A stretch of 64,000 nucleotides of DNA from CAWIJJ01 sp963836425 (GTDB lineage Bacteria; Acidobacteriota; Terriglobia; Bryobacterales; Bryobacteraceae): the NCBI GenBank assembly GCA_963836425.1, contig CAWIJJ010000004.1, positions 248,001 through 312,000 on the forward strand, read 5' to 3'. The notes under the pieces were generated by a model that did no database searches, was not told where the DNA came from, and was given only the letters and a program-made list of their open reading frames with translations. Position 1 is the first letter of the stretch. Every line of letters starts with the position of its first letter. The position numbers and the translations under genes are program-made. Below are positions 47,350 to 56,924 of this stretch, one piece after another.

Positions 47350-48240
47350 ATGAAGCGCATCTTTCTGACCCTGCTCTTCTTTGCCCAGGCAGCGCTGTTT
47401 GCCCAGGGAGCGTCCAACCAGGCGAGGGCCGAACTGCTCTGGCCGGACGGAGCCCCCGGCGCGCTCGGCACGGAGGAAGTCGACAAGCCCACCCTGGCGC
47501 CTTACCTGGTCCCCGAAGGCAGGGGCACGGGAACCGCGGTCATCGTCTGCCCGGGCGGAGGCTACGTAAATCTCTCCATGGACAAGGAAGGCGATCAGAT
47601 CGCGCGCTGGCTGAATTCGATCGGCGTTACCGCGTTTGTGCTGAAGTACCGGCTCGGCCCCAGGTATCACCACCCGGTGGAACTCGGAGATGCGCAGCGG
47701 GCCATCCGCACCGTCCGCGCCAAAGCGGCGCAATTCCGGGTGATGCCAGATCGCGTCGGCATTATGGGCTTTTCGGCCGGAGGCCACCTTGCCTCCACGA
47801 CCGGGACGCATTTCGATGCTGGAAACCCGCAGGGCGCCGACCCCATCGACCGCGTCAGCAGCCGCCCGGACTTCATGATTCTGTGCTATCCGGTCATCTC
47901 GTTTGGCACCTACGCGCACCAGGGGTCGAAGCGCGCGCTGCTGGGCGATAACCCGGACCCGAAACTGGTTGAACTGCTTTCGAACGAACTTCAGGTCACC
48001 GCGCAGACGCCGCCCACGTTCCTTTTCCACACCAACTCGGACACCGGTGTGCCGCCCGAGAACAGCGCGCTTTTCTACCTCGCGCTGCGTAAGGCCGGGG
48101 TGCCGGCGGAACTCCACATTTACGAGCGCGGGCCGCACGGGGTGGGCCTGGCGCAGACCGATGAGGCCCTGTCCTCCTGGCCCGAGCGCCTGGCCAACTG
48201 GCTGCGCGTCCGCGGTCTGCTGAACGCCAATCCGAAGTAG
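47350..48240 (+). CDS. Secreted alpha/beta hydrolase (acetylxylan-esterase-like)
   Basis: 296 residues with signal peptide MKRIFLTLLFFAQAALFAQG. The alpha/beta-hydrolase triad is visible: Ser in GFSAGGHLAS, Asp in FHTNSDTGVP, His in RGPHGVGLA. The oxyanion region is VIVCPGGGYVNLSMDKEG. The closest pattern is the esterase/lipase group often annotated as acetylxylan esterase or BD-FAE-like; the substrate is unproven. It lies 13 nt after the Cas6-like gene and 8 nt before the S9 peptidase gene. Confidence 0.82.
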   Translation: MKRIFLTLLFFAQAALFAQGASNQARAELLWPDGAPGALGTEEVDKPTLAPYLVPEGRGTGTAVIVCPGGGYVNLSMDKEGDQIARWLNSIGVTAFVLKYRLGPRYHHPVELGDAQRAIRTVRAKAAQFRVMPDRVGIMGFSAGGHLASTTGTHFDAGNPQGADPIDRVSSRPDFMILCYPVISFGTYAHQGSKRALLGDNPDPKLVELLSNELQVTAQTPPTFLFHTNSDTGVPPENSALFYLALRKAGVPAELHIYERGPHGVGLAQTDEALSSWPERLANWLRVRGLLNANPK

Positions 48241-48248
48241 GAGTATCG

Positions 48249-50363
48249 ATGATGAAGCGCGGGCTAGTGCTGCTATCGGCCGCCGCCTTTCTGGCGGCGC
48301 AGACACCCATTAAATATCCGGCGGCGAAAAAAGTGGATACAGTGGACGACTATCACGGCATCAAGATTGCCGATCCGTACCGCTGGCTGGAGGACGCCGA
48401 TTCGGCGGAAACCGCGCAGTGGGTCAAGGCGGAGAACGAACTGACGCAGCGCTACCTGGCCTCCATCGGATCACGCGGGCGCATCAAGGACCGGCTGACC
48501 ACGCTCTACGATTACGAGCGCTATTCGCATTTTGAGAAGGCCGGCAACGGTTACATTTTCGCCCGCAATGACGGGCTGCAAAACCAGGATGTTTACTACT
48601 GGACCGATGCGCTTACCGGCAAGGAGCGGGTGCTCCTCGACCCCAACAAGCTCCGCGCCGACGGCACCGCCGCACTGACTGGAGTGGTGGCGACGGCCGA
48701 CGGCAAGTGGCTTGCCTACGGGGTGGCCGACGCCGGCTCGGATTGGGCCGAATGGCGCGTGCGCGACATCGCCACCGGGCAGGATGCGCCGGACGTCGTG
48801 CGCTGGAACAAGTTCGTGCCGGCAGCATGGGCACCCGACCGGAGCAGCTTTTACTATCTCCGTTTCCCCGAGCCCAAACCGGGTGAAGCGCTGACCGCCG
48901 AGAACGTGCAGTCGAAGCTTTACCTGCACAAAGTGGGCGAACCGCAAGCTTCCGACAAACTGATCTACGAGCGTCCCGACCAGAAGCAGTGGATGTTCGT
49001 GCCGCAGGTGAGCGACGACGGCCGCTACCTGATGATTCTGGTTTCCGGCAGCACCGATATCAAAAACCTGCTTTTCTACCAGGATTTGAAGGAGCCTCAG
49101 CCGAAGACCGTGGAGCTGATTAAGGAGTTCCAGGCGTCGTATGTGCCGCTGGGCAACCGGGGCACCGTCCTTTATCTGCAGACTACCGATCATGCGCCAC
49201 GCGGGCGGATCATTGCGATCGACCTGGCCCATCCCGAGCCTTCCGGCTGGCGGGAGATCGTGCCGCAACAGCCCGAGGCCATGGAAGCGGCGGTGATGAT
49301 TAAAGACCGCCTGGTGGTCACGTATATGAAGGACGCCGCCAGCCAGGTCCGGACTTTTGCGCTCGATGGAAAGTCCGGCAGGGAAGTGCCGTTGCCCGAG
49401 GTTGGAACGGTCACCCTTTACCCGGCCCACCAGGACGATCCGGAGCTGTTCTTCGCCTTCACGACTTTCACCGCGCCCCGCAAGATCTACCGCCTGGAGG
49501 CGCAGACGAGCACGCTGCGCCTGGTGCGGGAGAGCAAGCTCAGTTTCGACCCGTCGCAGTTCACGACGGAAAAAGTGTTCTACACGAGCAAGGATGGCAC
49601 GCGCATTCCTATGTCCATCGTGCACCGGAACGGGTTGAAGCTCGACGGGCAAAACCCCACCATTTTGAACGGCTACGGCGGCTTCAACGTCAGCCTGCTT
49701 CCTGCATTCAACTCCTGGACGGTGGCGTGGATGGAGATGGGCGGCATCTACGCGGTGGCCAACCTGCGCGGCGGCGGCGAGTACGGAGAGGAATGGCATG
49801 ACGCGGGCCGGCTGGCGAAGAAGCAGAATGTTTTCGACGATTTCATTGCCGCTGCCGAGTGGCTGATCGCGAAGAAGTACACCTCCACGCCCAAACTTGC
49901 GATTATGGGCGGCAGCAACGGCGGCCTGCTGGTGGGTGCGGTTCTAAACCAGCGGCCGGACCTGTTCGGCGCAGCCATGCCGGCGGTCGGGGTTATGGAC
50001 ATGCTGCGATATCACAAGTTCACCATCGGCGCGGCCTGGGCCGCCGACTACGGCACCTCAGACAAACCCGACGAGTTCAAAGTACTGCGTGCCTACTCGC
50101 CGCTCCACAATATCAAAGCGGGCGCCGCCTATCCCCCGGTCCTCATCACCACCGCCGACCACGACGACCGGGTGGTTCCCGGCCACAGCTTCAAGTACGC
50201 GGCCACCTTACAGGCAGCTCAGGGGGGTGCAGGCCCCATTCTCATCCGCATCGAAACCCGCGCCGGGCATGGGGGAGGAAAACCGATCACGAAGACCATC
50301 GAGGAGTACGCCGACCGGTTGGCCTTCCTCACGAAGGAATTGGGAATTACGCAAGGCAATTAG
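48249..50363 (+). CDS. Secreted S9 prolyl oligopeptidase
   Basis: 704 residues with leader MMKRGLVLLSAAAFLAAQ. The N-terminal propeller starts DPYRWLEDADSAETAQWV, typical of S9A. The catalytic part has Ser556 in GGSNGGLLVGAV, Asp in TTADHDDRVVPGH and His in RAGHGGGKP, the expected Ser-Asp-His order. RGGGEYGEEWHDAGR precedes the serine, a family hallmark. Expected to cut short proline-containing peptides in the periplasm. ATG 48252 is an equally possible start. It forms a short run with the esterase gene. Confidence 0.93.
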   Translation: MMKRGLVLLSAAAFLAAQTPIKYPAAKKVDTVDDYHGIKIADPYRWLEDADSAETAQWVKAENELTQRYLASIGSRGRIKDRLTTLYDYERYSHFEKAGNGYIFARNDGLQNQDVYYWTDALTGKERVLLDPNKLRADGTAALTGVVATADGKWLAYGVADAGSDWAEWRVRDIATGQDAPDVVRWNKFVPAAWAPDRSSFYYLRFPEPKPGEALTAENVQSKLYLHKVGEPQASDKLIYERPDQKQWMFVPQVSDDGRYLMILVSGSTDIKNLLFYQDLKEPQPKTVELIKEFQASYVPLGNRGTVLYLQTTDHAPRGRIIAIDLAHPEPSGWREIVPQQPEAMEAAVMIKDRLVVTYMKDAASQVRTFALDGKSGREVPLPEVGTVTLYPAHQDDPELFFAFTTFTAPRKIYRLEAQTSTLRLVRESKLSFDPSQFTTEKVFYTSKDGTRIPMSIVHRNGLKLDGQNPTILNGYGGFNVSLLPAFNSWTVAWMEMGGIYAVANLRGGGEYGEEWHDAGRLAKKQNVFDDFIAAAEWLIAKKYTSTPKLAIMGGSNGGLLVGAVLNQRPDLFGAAMPAVGVMDMLRYHKFTIGAAWAADYGTSDKPDEFKVLRAYSPLHNIKAGAAYPPVLITTADHDDRVVPGHSFKYAATLQAAQGGAGPILIRIETRAGHGGGKPITKTIEEYADRLAFLTKELGITQGN

Positions 50364-50511
50364 AATTCCCGCCACCGCCCGATAGTGTTAGAATAAACAG
50401 GACCCTACAGTACACATTGCACCCTCTGGCGGATCGCTCACATGCTCTTTCTTTCCGTCCCGTATCGCTTGGGGTACCGGCAACAAGTGTAGGCCGAAAG
50501 AAGAGCTCAAG

Positions 50512-50622
50512 ATGGATTCCGATTCGATTGCCCTCCTGATCCTGCTAGTGGTGGTTGTCGCCGCTCTCCTCATGCCCCCCGGTCCGGGAACGCCGTTGCG
50601 TGCGCCCGTGCCCGGCCGTTAA
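50512..50622 (+). CDS. Small single-helix membrane peptide, 36 residues
   Basis: An ATG at 50512, preceded by GAAAGAAGAG, opens a 36-residue frame. It starts MDSDSIALLILLVVVVAALL, one hydrophobic helix after a short acidic start, followed by a Pro/Gly-rich tail ending in PGR. This is the only likely gene in the 327-nt gap between the peptidase and the helicase. The pattern (ribosome-binding site, acidic N-end, one helix) fits a small membrane protein. No family was recognised. Confidence 0.45.
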   Translation: MDSDSIALLILLVVVVAALLMPPGPGTPLRAPVPGR

Positions 50623-50690
50623 TCGGTGGCGTGCCGCGTGCTTCCGGTGCTCCGCCCCAAGTGCGCTAAAATCAAGGGGTTCCGATTTCA

Positions 50691-53039
50691 ATGGATTTTC
50701 TGAAAGGCCTGAACCCGCAACAGCAGGAGGCGGTCGCCCACACGGAGGGCCCATTGCTCATCCTGGCGGGCGCCGGCAGCGGGAAAACCCGCGTCATCAC
50801 GCACCGGATTGCCCACATCATCACGAGCCGCCGGGTGCCGCCCTCCTCCGTCCTGGCCGTCACGTTCACCAACAAAGCCGCCAATGAAATGCGGGAACGG
50901 GTGGCCGGGCTGCTGGACAGCCTGCGACTGGATTCTTCGCCCAACCTTTCCACCTTTCACTCGTTCTGCGTCCGCCTTCTGCGGCGGGATGGCGATCCGC
51001 TTGCAGCGCTGCGTCCCGGATTCACCCGCCGGTTTTCCATCTACGACGACGAGGACCAGCTAGGGATTATCAAGGCCGCATACCGCGCCCTTGGCCTGGA
51101 CGAGAAGGAATTCCTCCAGTACCGCGCCGTGCTGTCGAGGATCAGCCACGCCAAGAATCGGAATCAGAAGCCGCAGGACATCTACAAGGAGGCCGTCAAC
51201 GACGAGACCGAGAAGGTGGCGGCGGTCTTCGAGCAGTACGAAAAAGCGCTACTGGCGGCTAACGCCATGGACTTCGACGACCTGCTGCTGGAAGCAGTGA
51301 GGCTGCTGCGGATCGACGAGGCTACGCGGGAGTCCTGGAACCGGCGGCTCAGTTACGTAATGATCGACGAGTACCAGGATACGAACCGCACCCAGTACGA
51401 CCTCATGCGGCTGCTGACGCAGTCCCACGGGAACGTTTGCGTGGTGGGGGACGAGGATCAGTCGATCTATAGCTGGCGCGGCGCCGACATTCGCAACATT
51501 CTCGACTTCGAGCGCGACTTCCCTAAAGCCAAAACGATCCGCCTGGAACAAAACTACCGCTCGACGAAAAACATCCTCGCCGCCGCCGGCGCCGTGGTGG
51601 AGAACAACAAGGCGCGCAAGGGCAAGAAACTGTGGACGGATGCGGGCGAGGGTTTGCCGCTCGGTCTTTACGCCGGATACGATGCCGAAAACGAGGCGCT
51701 GTTCATCGCCGATACGATCGAGAAGCACCTGGCCTCGAATCCCTCCGATCACGTTGCCGTTCTCTACCGGACCAATTCCCAGTCGCGGCAGATTGAAGAA
51801 GCCTTGCGGAGATACGGGCGCAACTACAATGTGGTCGGCGGGTTCAGCTTCTACCAGCGCGCGGAAGTGAAGGATATCGTCGCGTACCTGAAGCTGGCCG
51901 TATCGAATATCGATTCTGTGAGCCTGCTGCGCGTGATTAATACGCCCGCCCGCGGGATCGGCCGCACCACCGTGGAACAGATCGAGCGGCTGGCGCGGGA
52001 GCAGGGCATCAGCCTCTGGGAAGCCACCGGCACCACTATCGACGGCAAGGCCCTGTCCACGCGCTCGCAATCGTCCCTGGTCCTGTTCCGCAACCTGGTG
52101 CAGGAGCTTTCCCTGGTCGCCAGTTCCGCGAGCCTGCCGGACCTGGTCCGCTTCATTCTCGAGCGCACCGGCTATCGCCGAATGCTGGAGCAGGACAAGT
52201 CGCCGGACGCCCAGGCGCGGATCGAGAACCTGGAGGAGTTGATTCATGCGGCGGCGGAGGCCGCGGAACGGGACGAGACGGTATCGGACTTTCTGGACCA
52301 TGCCGCACTGGTGGCGGATGCCGACGCTTACGACGAGTCCGCGGTGGTCACCCTGATGACGCTGCACAATGCCAAAGGCCTGGAGTTTCCCCTCGTGTTC
52401 CTTTCCGGAATGGAACTCGGCCTGTTCCCGCACAGCCGGTCTATGAACTCGGAGGAGGCGCTCGAGGAAGAGCGGCGGTTGTGCTACGTCGGCATGACCC
52501 GCGCCCGGAAACGGCTCGTCCTCACGTGGGCGAAGTTCCGCCGGCGGTTTGGAGGCGGCGATCCGGAACGATCCACACCCTCCTGGTTTCTGGGCGAGGT
52601 GCCGGCGGGTCTGATGGTGAACCTCGGGCCGGAGGAGGATCCGCGGGAGGTCAACCTGTACGCCGAGCGCTACGACGTGCGGCAGTCAGCCAGGCGCAAC
52701 ACGTTCACCGGGAAGACGTACAACTCGATCGACAACATCTCCCAGTTCTTTGGCGAGCGCGGCATGCCATTCAACGGGCCGCGCCTGCCGTCGCAGCAAA
52801 AACCGCCGACGCCGCCGGTGGTCCGCCCTGGGGCTCCCCTGACCAAGCCACTGACGCCCGCGGCGCCTCCGGGGAGGCGTGTGGCGCGGGCCGGGATGAC
52901 CGTGGAGCATCCCAAGTACGGCACCGGAACCGTGGTGCGGCGCGAAGGCGAGGGAGAAGATGCTAAGATCACAGTTAACTTCCCTCGATTCGGGCTCAAG
53001 AAACTCGTAGAAAAGTACGCAGGGTTAAAGCGAAACTGA
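50691..53039 (+). CDS. pcrA: UvrD/PcrA-type ATP-dependent DNA helicase
   Basis: 782 residues, SF1A helicase. Q motif LNPQQQEAVAHTEGPLLILA, Walker A GAGSGKTRV, motif II MIDEYQDTN, motif III VVGDEDQSIYSWRGA, motif IV EQNYRST, motif V TLMTLHNAKGLEFPLVF and motif VI YVGMTRARKRLVL are all present. The C-terminal VEHPKYGTGTVVRREGEG is the PcrA tail that contacts RNA polymerase in other bacteria. Acts in nucleotide-excision and replication repair. PcrA and UvrD are not separable by eye. TAAAAT lies 18 nt upstream. Confidence 0.94.
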   Translation: MDFLKGLNPQQQEAVAHTEGPLLILAGAGSGKTRVITHRIAHIITSRRVPPSSVLAVTFTNKAANEMRERVAGLLDSLRLDSSPNLSTFHSFCVRLLRRDGDPLAALRPGFTRRFSIYDDEDQLGIIKAAYRALGLDEKEFLQYRAVLSRISHAKNRNQKPQDIYKEAVNDETEKVAAVFEQYEKALLAANAMDFDDLLLEAVRLLRIDEATRESWNRRLSYVMIDEYQDTNRTQYDLMRLLTQSHGNVCVVGDEDQSIYSWRGADIRNILDFERDFPKAKTIRLEQNYRSTKNILAAAGAVVENNKARKGKKLWTDAGEGLPLGLYAGYDAENEALFIADTIEKHLASNPSDHVAVLYRTNSQSRQIEEALRRYGRNYNVVGGFSFYQRAEVKDIVAYLKLAVSNIDSVSLLRVINTPARGIGRTTVEQIERLAREQGISLWEATGTTIDGKALSTRSQSSLVLFRNLVQELSLVASSASLPDLVRFILERTGYRRMLEQDKSPDAQARIENLEELIHAAAEAAERDETVSDFLDHAALVADADAYDESAVVTLMTLHNAKGLEFPLVFLSGMELGLFPHSRSMNSEEALEEERRLCYVGMTRARKRLVLTWAKFRRRFGGGDPERSTPSWFLGEVPAGLMVNLGPEEDPREVNLYAERYDVRQSARRNTFTGKTYNSIDNISQFFGERGMPFNGPRLPSQQKPPTPPVVRPGAPLTKPLTPAAPPGRRVARAGMTVEHPKYGTGTVVRREGEGEDAKITVNFPRFGLKKLVEKYAGLKRN

Positions 53040-53197
53040 TGAACACGAAGAACGTCACCGACAAGACCGAGCGCAAGAAGCTCAAACGCACCGCCCGCAA
53101 GAAGGCGGCTCCAAAAGCCAAGCGAGCCTCCGGCGTCGCGCGCGGATCCATGAAGAAGAAGATCCGTCACCAGGCGCAGGGCCAGCGCAAGCGGTAG
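53039..53197 (+). CDS. Small, strongly basic protein, 52 residues
   Basis: An ATG at 53039-53041 overlaps the TGA of the helicase gene (ATGA). The frame encodes 52 residues, starting MNTKNVTDKTERKKLKRTAR and ending QGQRKR, with lysine and arginine making up well over a third of it and no hydrophobic core. Coupling to the helicase and its composition suggest a nucleic-acid-binding or ribosome-associated microprotein. No family was recognised. It is too short for standard gene-length cut-offs. Confidence 0.6.
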   Translation: MNTKNVTDKTERKKLKRTARKKAAPKAKRASGVARGSMKKKIRHQAQGQRKR

Positions 53198-53251
53198 GCG
53201 GCGCTTCCGCGGGGACTGCTGCGTCATTCTCTTTCGCGAGTCCGCAAGCGG

Positions 53252-54754
53252 TTATTTGGCGGGCCGGGCGGGCTTGTGCAGGCGGCTGTGCCCGTACCCG
53301 TAGGCAAAGTACAGCGCCAGGCCGATCCCCAGCCAGATTCCGAAACGCTCCCATGCCGTTCGCGGCAGGCCTTTCATGATGAAAAGGCAGGCCGCGGCGG
53401 AGAGGACGCAGACCAGCCACGCCGCCGGCACCCGGAAGGGGCGGGGACGCGTGGGATCCGTGTATCGCAGCACCAGCACGCCGATGCTTACCAGCATGAA
53501 GGCGAACAAAGTGCCGATGTTGGTCAGGTCGTAGGTTTCGGCGGCATCGCCGACGAGCGACCAGGACGCGACGAACAGGCCCGTCAACAGCGTTGTCGTA
53601 TAGGGGATGCGGGTGCGCGGATGGATGCGCGCCGCCCAGTTCGGAAGAAGGCCGTCGCGGGCCATGGCGAAGAAGATGCGCGGCTGCCCGTATTGGAACA
53701 CCAGCAGCACCGCGGAGAGCGAGACGGCCGCTCCCAAGGCTACGATCCAGCCCACTGTCCGGAAGCCGGCGATTTCCAGGGCGCGCGCGAGCGGGTCCGC
53801 CACGGCCAGATCCTGGTACGGCACCATTCCGGTAAGCACCACGCCGACCACGATATAAATCAATGTGCAGATGGCCAGCCCGCCCAGGATGCCGATGGGC
53901 AGGTTCCGCTGCGGGTTGATCGTCTCCTCCGCCGCGGTGGAGATGGCGTCGAATCCGATGTATGCGAAGAACACGATAGCCGCGCCCTGGTGGATTCCGG
54001 TGAAGCCGTTAGGCGCGAACGGATGGTAATTGGCGGAGTTGAGATGCGTCATTCCCACGACCACGAACAGCGTCAGGGCCAGCAGCTTGATGGCGACCAT
54101 GATGTTGTTGGCCGTGGCGCTCTCGCGCGCGCCGCGCAGCAGCAGCCAGGTTATGAAGGCCACGATGGCGAAGGCGGGCACGTTCACCAGGATCGGGATT
54201 CCCGCGATGTGGGGCGCCGATTCGAGAAGGCCGCGCACCTGCGCGTCCGGACTCAGCAGCGCGGTGCGGTATCCGGTTGTCAACCACGAGGGGAAATGCA
54301 CGCCGATGCCGCGCATGAGCGTGGTGAAATAGTCGCCCCAGGAAATCGCGACCGCCACGTTGCCCACGGCGTACTCGAGGATCAGGTCCCACCCGATGAT
54401 CCACGCGACGAACTCACCGAGGGTTGCGTACGTGTACGCGTACGCGCTGCCCGCCTGGGGAATCATGGAGGCGAGCTCGGCGTAGCAGAGGCCGGCCAGA
54501 GCGCAGGCGCCGCCCAGCAGCAGAAACGAGAAGACCAGAGCCGGCCCGGCTCCGGCGCGAATCAATTCGCCGTTCGGACCGATCTGCCCGGCGGCGGCGG
54601 TGCCGATGGCGCCGAAGATTCCCGCGCCGATCACGGCCCCGATGGCGAGCATGATCAGGTCGCCGGCCCGCAACGAGCGCTTCAACCCCTGGGAGCCTTC
54701 CGTTTCCGACACCAGTTCGGCTATCGGCTTCCGCTGCATCAGTTGCCACATCAC
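53252..54754 (-). CDS. APC-family amino acid permease (cationic amino acid transporter type)
   Basis: 500 residues with 12-14 hydrophobic segments. The N-terminus SLRAGDLIMLAIGAVIGAGIFGAIG is the APC signature of the first helix (shown in part: AIGAVIGAGIFGAIG). A second landmark is FFAYIGFDAISTAAEET in helix 6. It most resembles YhdG/CAT-type permeases that exchange or import amino acids with protons. The substrate cannot be told from sequence. Start at ATG 54754 or the next codon. It is transcribed alone, opposite to the helicase. Confidence 0.88.
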   Translation of the reverse strand: MMWQLMQRKPIAELVSETEGSQGLKRSLRAGDLIMLAIGAVIGAGIFGAIGTAAAGQIGPNGELIRAGAGPALVFSFLLLGGACALAGLCYAELASMIPQAGSAYAYTYATLGEFVAWIIGWDLILEYAVGNVAVAISWGDYFTTLMRGIGVHFPSWLTTGYRTALLSPDAQVRGLLESAPHIAGIPILVNVPAFAIVAFITWLLLRGARESATANNIMVAIKLLALTLFVVVGMTHLNSANYHPFAPNGFTGIHQGAAIVFFAYIGFDAISTAAEETINPQRNLPIGILGGLAICTLIYIVVGVVLTGMVPYQDLAVADPLARALEIAGFRTVGWIVALGAAVSLSAVLLVFQYGQPRIFFAMARDGLLPNWAARIHPRTRIPYTTTLLTGLFVASWSLVGDAAETYDLTNIGTLFAFMLVSIGVLVLRYTDPTRPRPFRVPAAWLVCVLSAAACLFIMKGLPRTAWERFGIWLGIGLALYFAYGYGHSRLHKPARPAK

Positions 54755-54809
54755 ACGGCATGATAACAGACGGGTGTGGCCGGTCCCGCGAAGAAAAGCG
54801 GGCTGCGCG

Positions 54810-56084
54810 TTATTGTGCAGCCTGTGCGAGCGGGTAGTGGAGGCTCTGCATCAGCCAGTCGCGGTTGGCCCGGACATCGCGCGTGAGCCGTTCGACGAGT
54901 TCGCCGCGAGCGTCGTACAAGCGGTATCCGCCCGCGTCCCGCAGATAGCCGCGGGCGTGCGGTTCACGCGCGAAAACCGCTTCCTGGCCTTCGTTCAGCA
55001 CCATGGCTTCCAAGCGCCTCCGCTTGTCGAGCAGGGCCTTGACAAGGAAGGGCATCACCACGGAATAGTCCGACTGCATGCTTTCGGTGGTCTGCAGATA
55101 CGTATCTTTGTCGACCTTGCCCCACGTCACCGCTTCGGCCGGCGGGCAGGACGAAAGGGACCCGTCGGTGACCGGCGCGGTCACGATCTGCACGTCGAAC
55201 AGGTAGCCGCGCACGTCGGGCAGACCCAAAACCTGTCCGAGCGCGGGCTCGGGCTGGAGGTTGTAGTTTTTGGGTACGCCGCCTCCCAGAATCATCGTGC
55301 CCAGGGCGTGCGCCGGGTTGTCGAATAGACCCCAGCGATGATAAGCGCAGGCTTCGTACACTTCCGCGTGGAGATCGAGTTCGAAACCGTATTCGGGAAT
55401 CATGCCGGCCTGCTTCAGCGCCCACAGCTTCATGGAGTTCAGGAACACGCTGCCGTCGGCGGGCGCGCCTACGAAGACCGGAATGGCGCGGCGGTAACAG
55501 GTGGAGAGCAGGCCTGGATCGACGCCGTTCTGCCGTTCCTGCTCCGCGTAGTATTTGCCGAGCAGGTAGCGCATTTCGGTTCCGGTCATCCGCCGCTGGA
55601 ACTCCGGGCGCGCGAGCACCGCGCTGACGAAACGGTCCTGGTCCAGCAGCACGCCTTCATCGAAGGCCATGTCGGTGACGCGGATGGTGCCCTCTTCGCG
55701 CAGCGCGGCGTCGTCGGAATGGATGGAGACTTCGTGGATGGGCCCCGACTTGTAGGCGTCCAGGCTGCGGTGGCCGTCGTGATAACAGACCGCGTCGGTC
55801 GTGCTGAGGTATGCGACCCAGCCGCTCTCGAGGAGAGGAACCAGCCATGTCTGGTGCTGTCCGGAAACGGTGACGGGCCCGGAAATAGCGAGGGTGAGCG
55901 GGCATCCCATGCCGATGGCGCGATCGAGAATGCGGTAGATGCGGCGCAGGTACGCGCCTCCGAACGCCGGGAGGCAATGGAGAAAAAGGTCTTCCAGGGT
56001 GTCGCACTCGTCCACGCGCCGCACGCGCACATAGCTGCGGGACTCGCCCTGGTGTGGGGTTTGGTGGGACATCCTTTTGACCAT
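54810..56084 (-). CDS. Deoxyhypusine synthase-like protein
   Basis: 424 residues (a start at 56072 would remove four). The deoxyhypusine synthase fold is recognised by GCPLTLAISGPVT, the segment SGWVAYLSTTDAV, then GGGVPKNYNLQ and the catalytic-lysine motif EAVTWGKV (Lys323). In eukaryotes and archaea DHS modifies eIF5A with spermidine; bacteria lack eIF5A, and their DHS-like proteins include homospermidine/carboxyspermidine-type synthases. The substrate here is open. It carries an unusually long C-terminal part after the lysine (about 100 residues). Divergent from ymdB. Confidence 0.78.
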   Translation of the reverse strand: MVKRMSHQTPHQGESRSYVRVRRVDECDTLEDLFLHCLPAFGGAYLRRIYRILDRAIGMGCPLTLAISGPVTVSGQHQTWLVPLLESGWVAYLSTTDAVCYHDGHRSLDAYKSGPIHEVSIHSDDAALREEGTIRVTDMAFDEGVLLDQDRFVSAVLARPEFQRRMTGTEMRYLLGKYYAEQERQNGVDPGLLSTCYRRAIPVFVGAPADGSVFLNSMKLWALKQAGMIPEYGFELDLHAEVYEACAYHRWGLFDNPAHALGTMILGGGVPKNYNLQPEPALGQVLGLPDVRGYLFDVQIVTAPVTDGSLSSCPPAEAVTWGKVDKDTYLQTTESMQSDYSVVMPFLVKALLDKRRRLEAMVLNEGQEAVFAREPHARGYLRDAGGYRLYDARGELVERLTRDVRANRDWLMQSLHYPLAQAAQ

Positions 56085-56141
56085 AGCAGAAGGGCGATGG
56101 GAGACTCCGACATTACAGCGTGTTAACGTGAATTCCTAGGC

Positions 56142-56921
56142 ATGAACTTACTGTTCATCGGGGATATTTTCGGTGCGCCGGGACGGCGGATCGTTTCAGA
56201 CCACTTGCAGGACATCATCGAAACCAACCGGATCGATCTGGCCATCGCCAACGCCGAGAATTCCGCGGGCGGTTTCGGCATCACTCCGAGCATTGCGGAG
56301 GAGCTGTTCGGCATGGGACTCGACGTGCTCACATCCGGCAATCACGTCTGGGACAAGCGTGAGGTCTACGACTATCTGGGACGGCAGCCGCGTCTGCTCC
56401 GGCCCGCCAACTATCCCGCCGGACCGGGCAGCGGCCTGATCACGCTGCGCGCGCGCAACGGCGTCGATTGTGCCGTGCTCAACCTTCAGGGCCGCACCTA
56501 CATGCCTTCCACGGATTGCCCTTTCCGGAAGGCGGATCAGTTGCTGAACGATCTCGACCCGTCCATCCGGGTGAAGTTCGTCGATTTTCACGCCGAGGTG
56601 ACCAGTGAAAAGATCGCGATGGGGTGGTATCTCGATGGCCGGGTTTCGGCCGTCGTGGGCACGCACACCCACGTGCCTACCGCCGATACGCGCGTTCTTC
56701 CCAACGGCACGGCCTACCAGACGGACTGCGGCATGACCGGCCCGTACGATTCCGTGATCGGAGTGGAAACGGGCATCATCACGCAGCGTTTCCTGACCGG
56801 GCTCCCGGTGCGCATGGAGGCCGCGAAGGGCAAGCCGGAGTTGCACGCGGTGATTGTGGATGTGGATGAAGAGACGGGGCGCGCCCGCGCGGTGCGGCGC
56901 CACGCGATTGGCGGAGACTGA
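56142..56921 (+). CDS. ymdB: YmdB-family metallophosphoesterase (TIGR00282 type)
   Basis: 259 residues. The binuclear metal site is formed by GDIFGAPGRR, NAENSAGGFG, SGNHVWDKRE, VDFHAEVTSEK and GTHTHVPTAD. This matches Bacillus YmdB, a 2',3'-cyclic-nucleotide phosphodiesterase affecting biofilm and motility. In Acidobacteria the role is not tested. It lies 3 nt upstream of the GGDEF gene, a link between two signalling-nucleotide proteins. Confidence 0.93.
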   Translation: MNLLFIGDIFGAPGRRIVSDHLQDIIETNRIDLAIANAENSAGGFGITPSIAEELFGMGLDVLTSGNHVWDKREVYDYLGRQPRLLRPANYPAGPGSGLITLRARNGVDCAVLNLQGRTYMPSTDCPFRKADQLLNDLDPSIRVKFVDFHAEVTSEKIAMGWYLDGRVSAVVGTHTHVPTADTRVLPNGTAYQTDCGMTGPYDSVIGVETGIITQRFLTGLPVRMEAAKGKPELHAVIVDVDEETGRARAVRRHAIGGD

Positions 56922-56924
56922 GCC

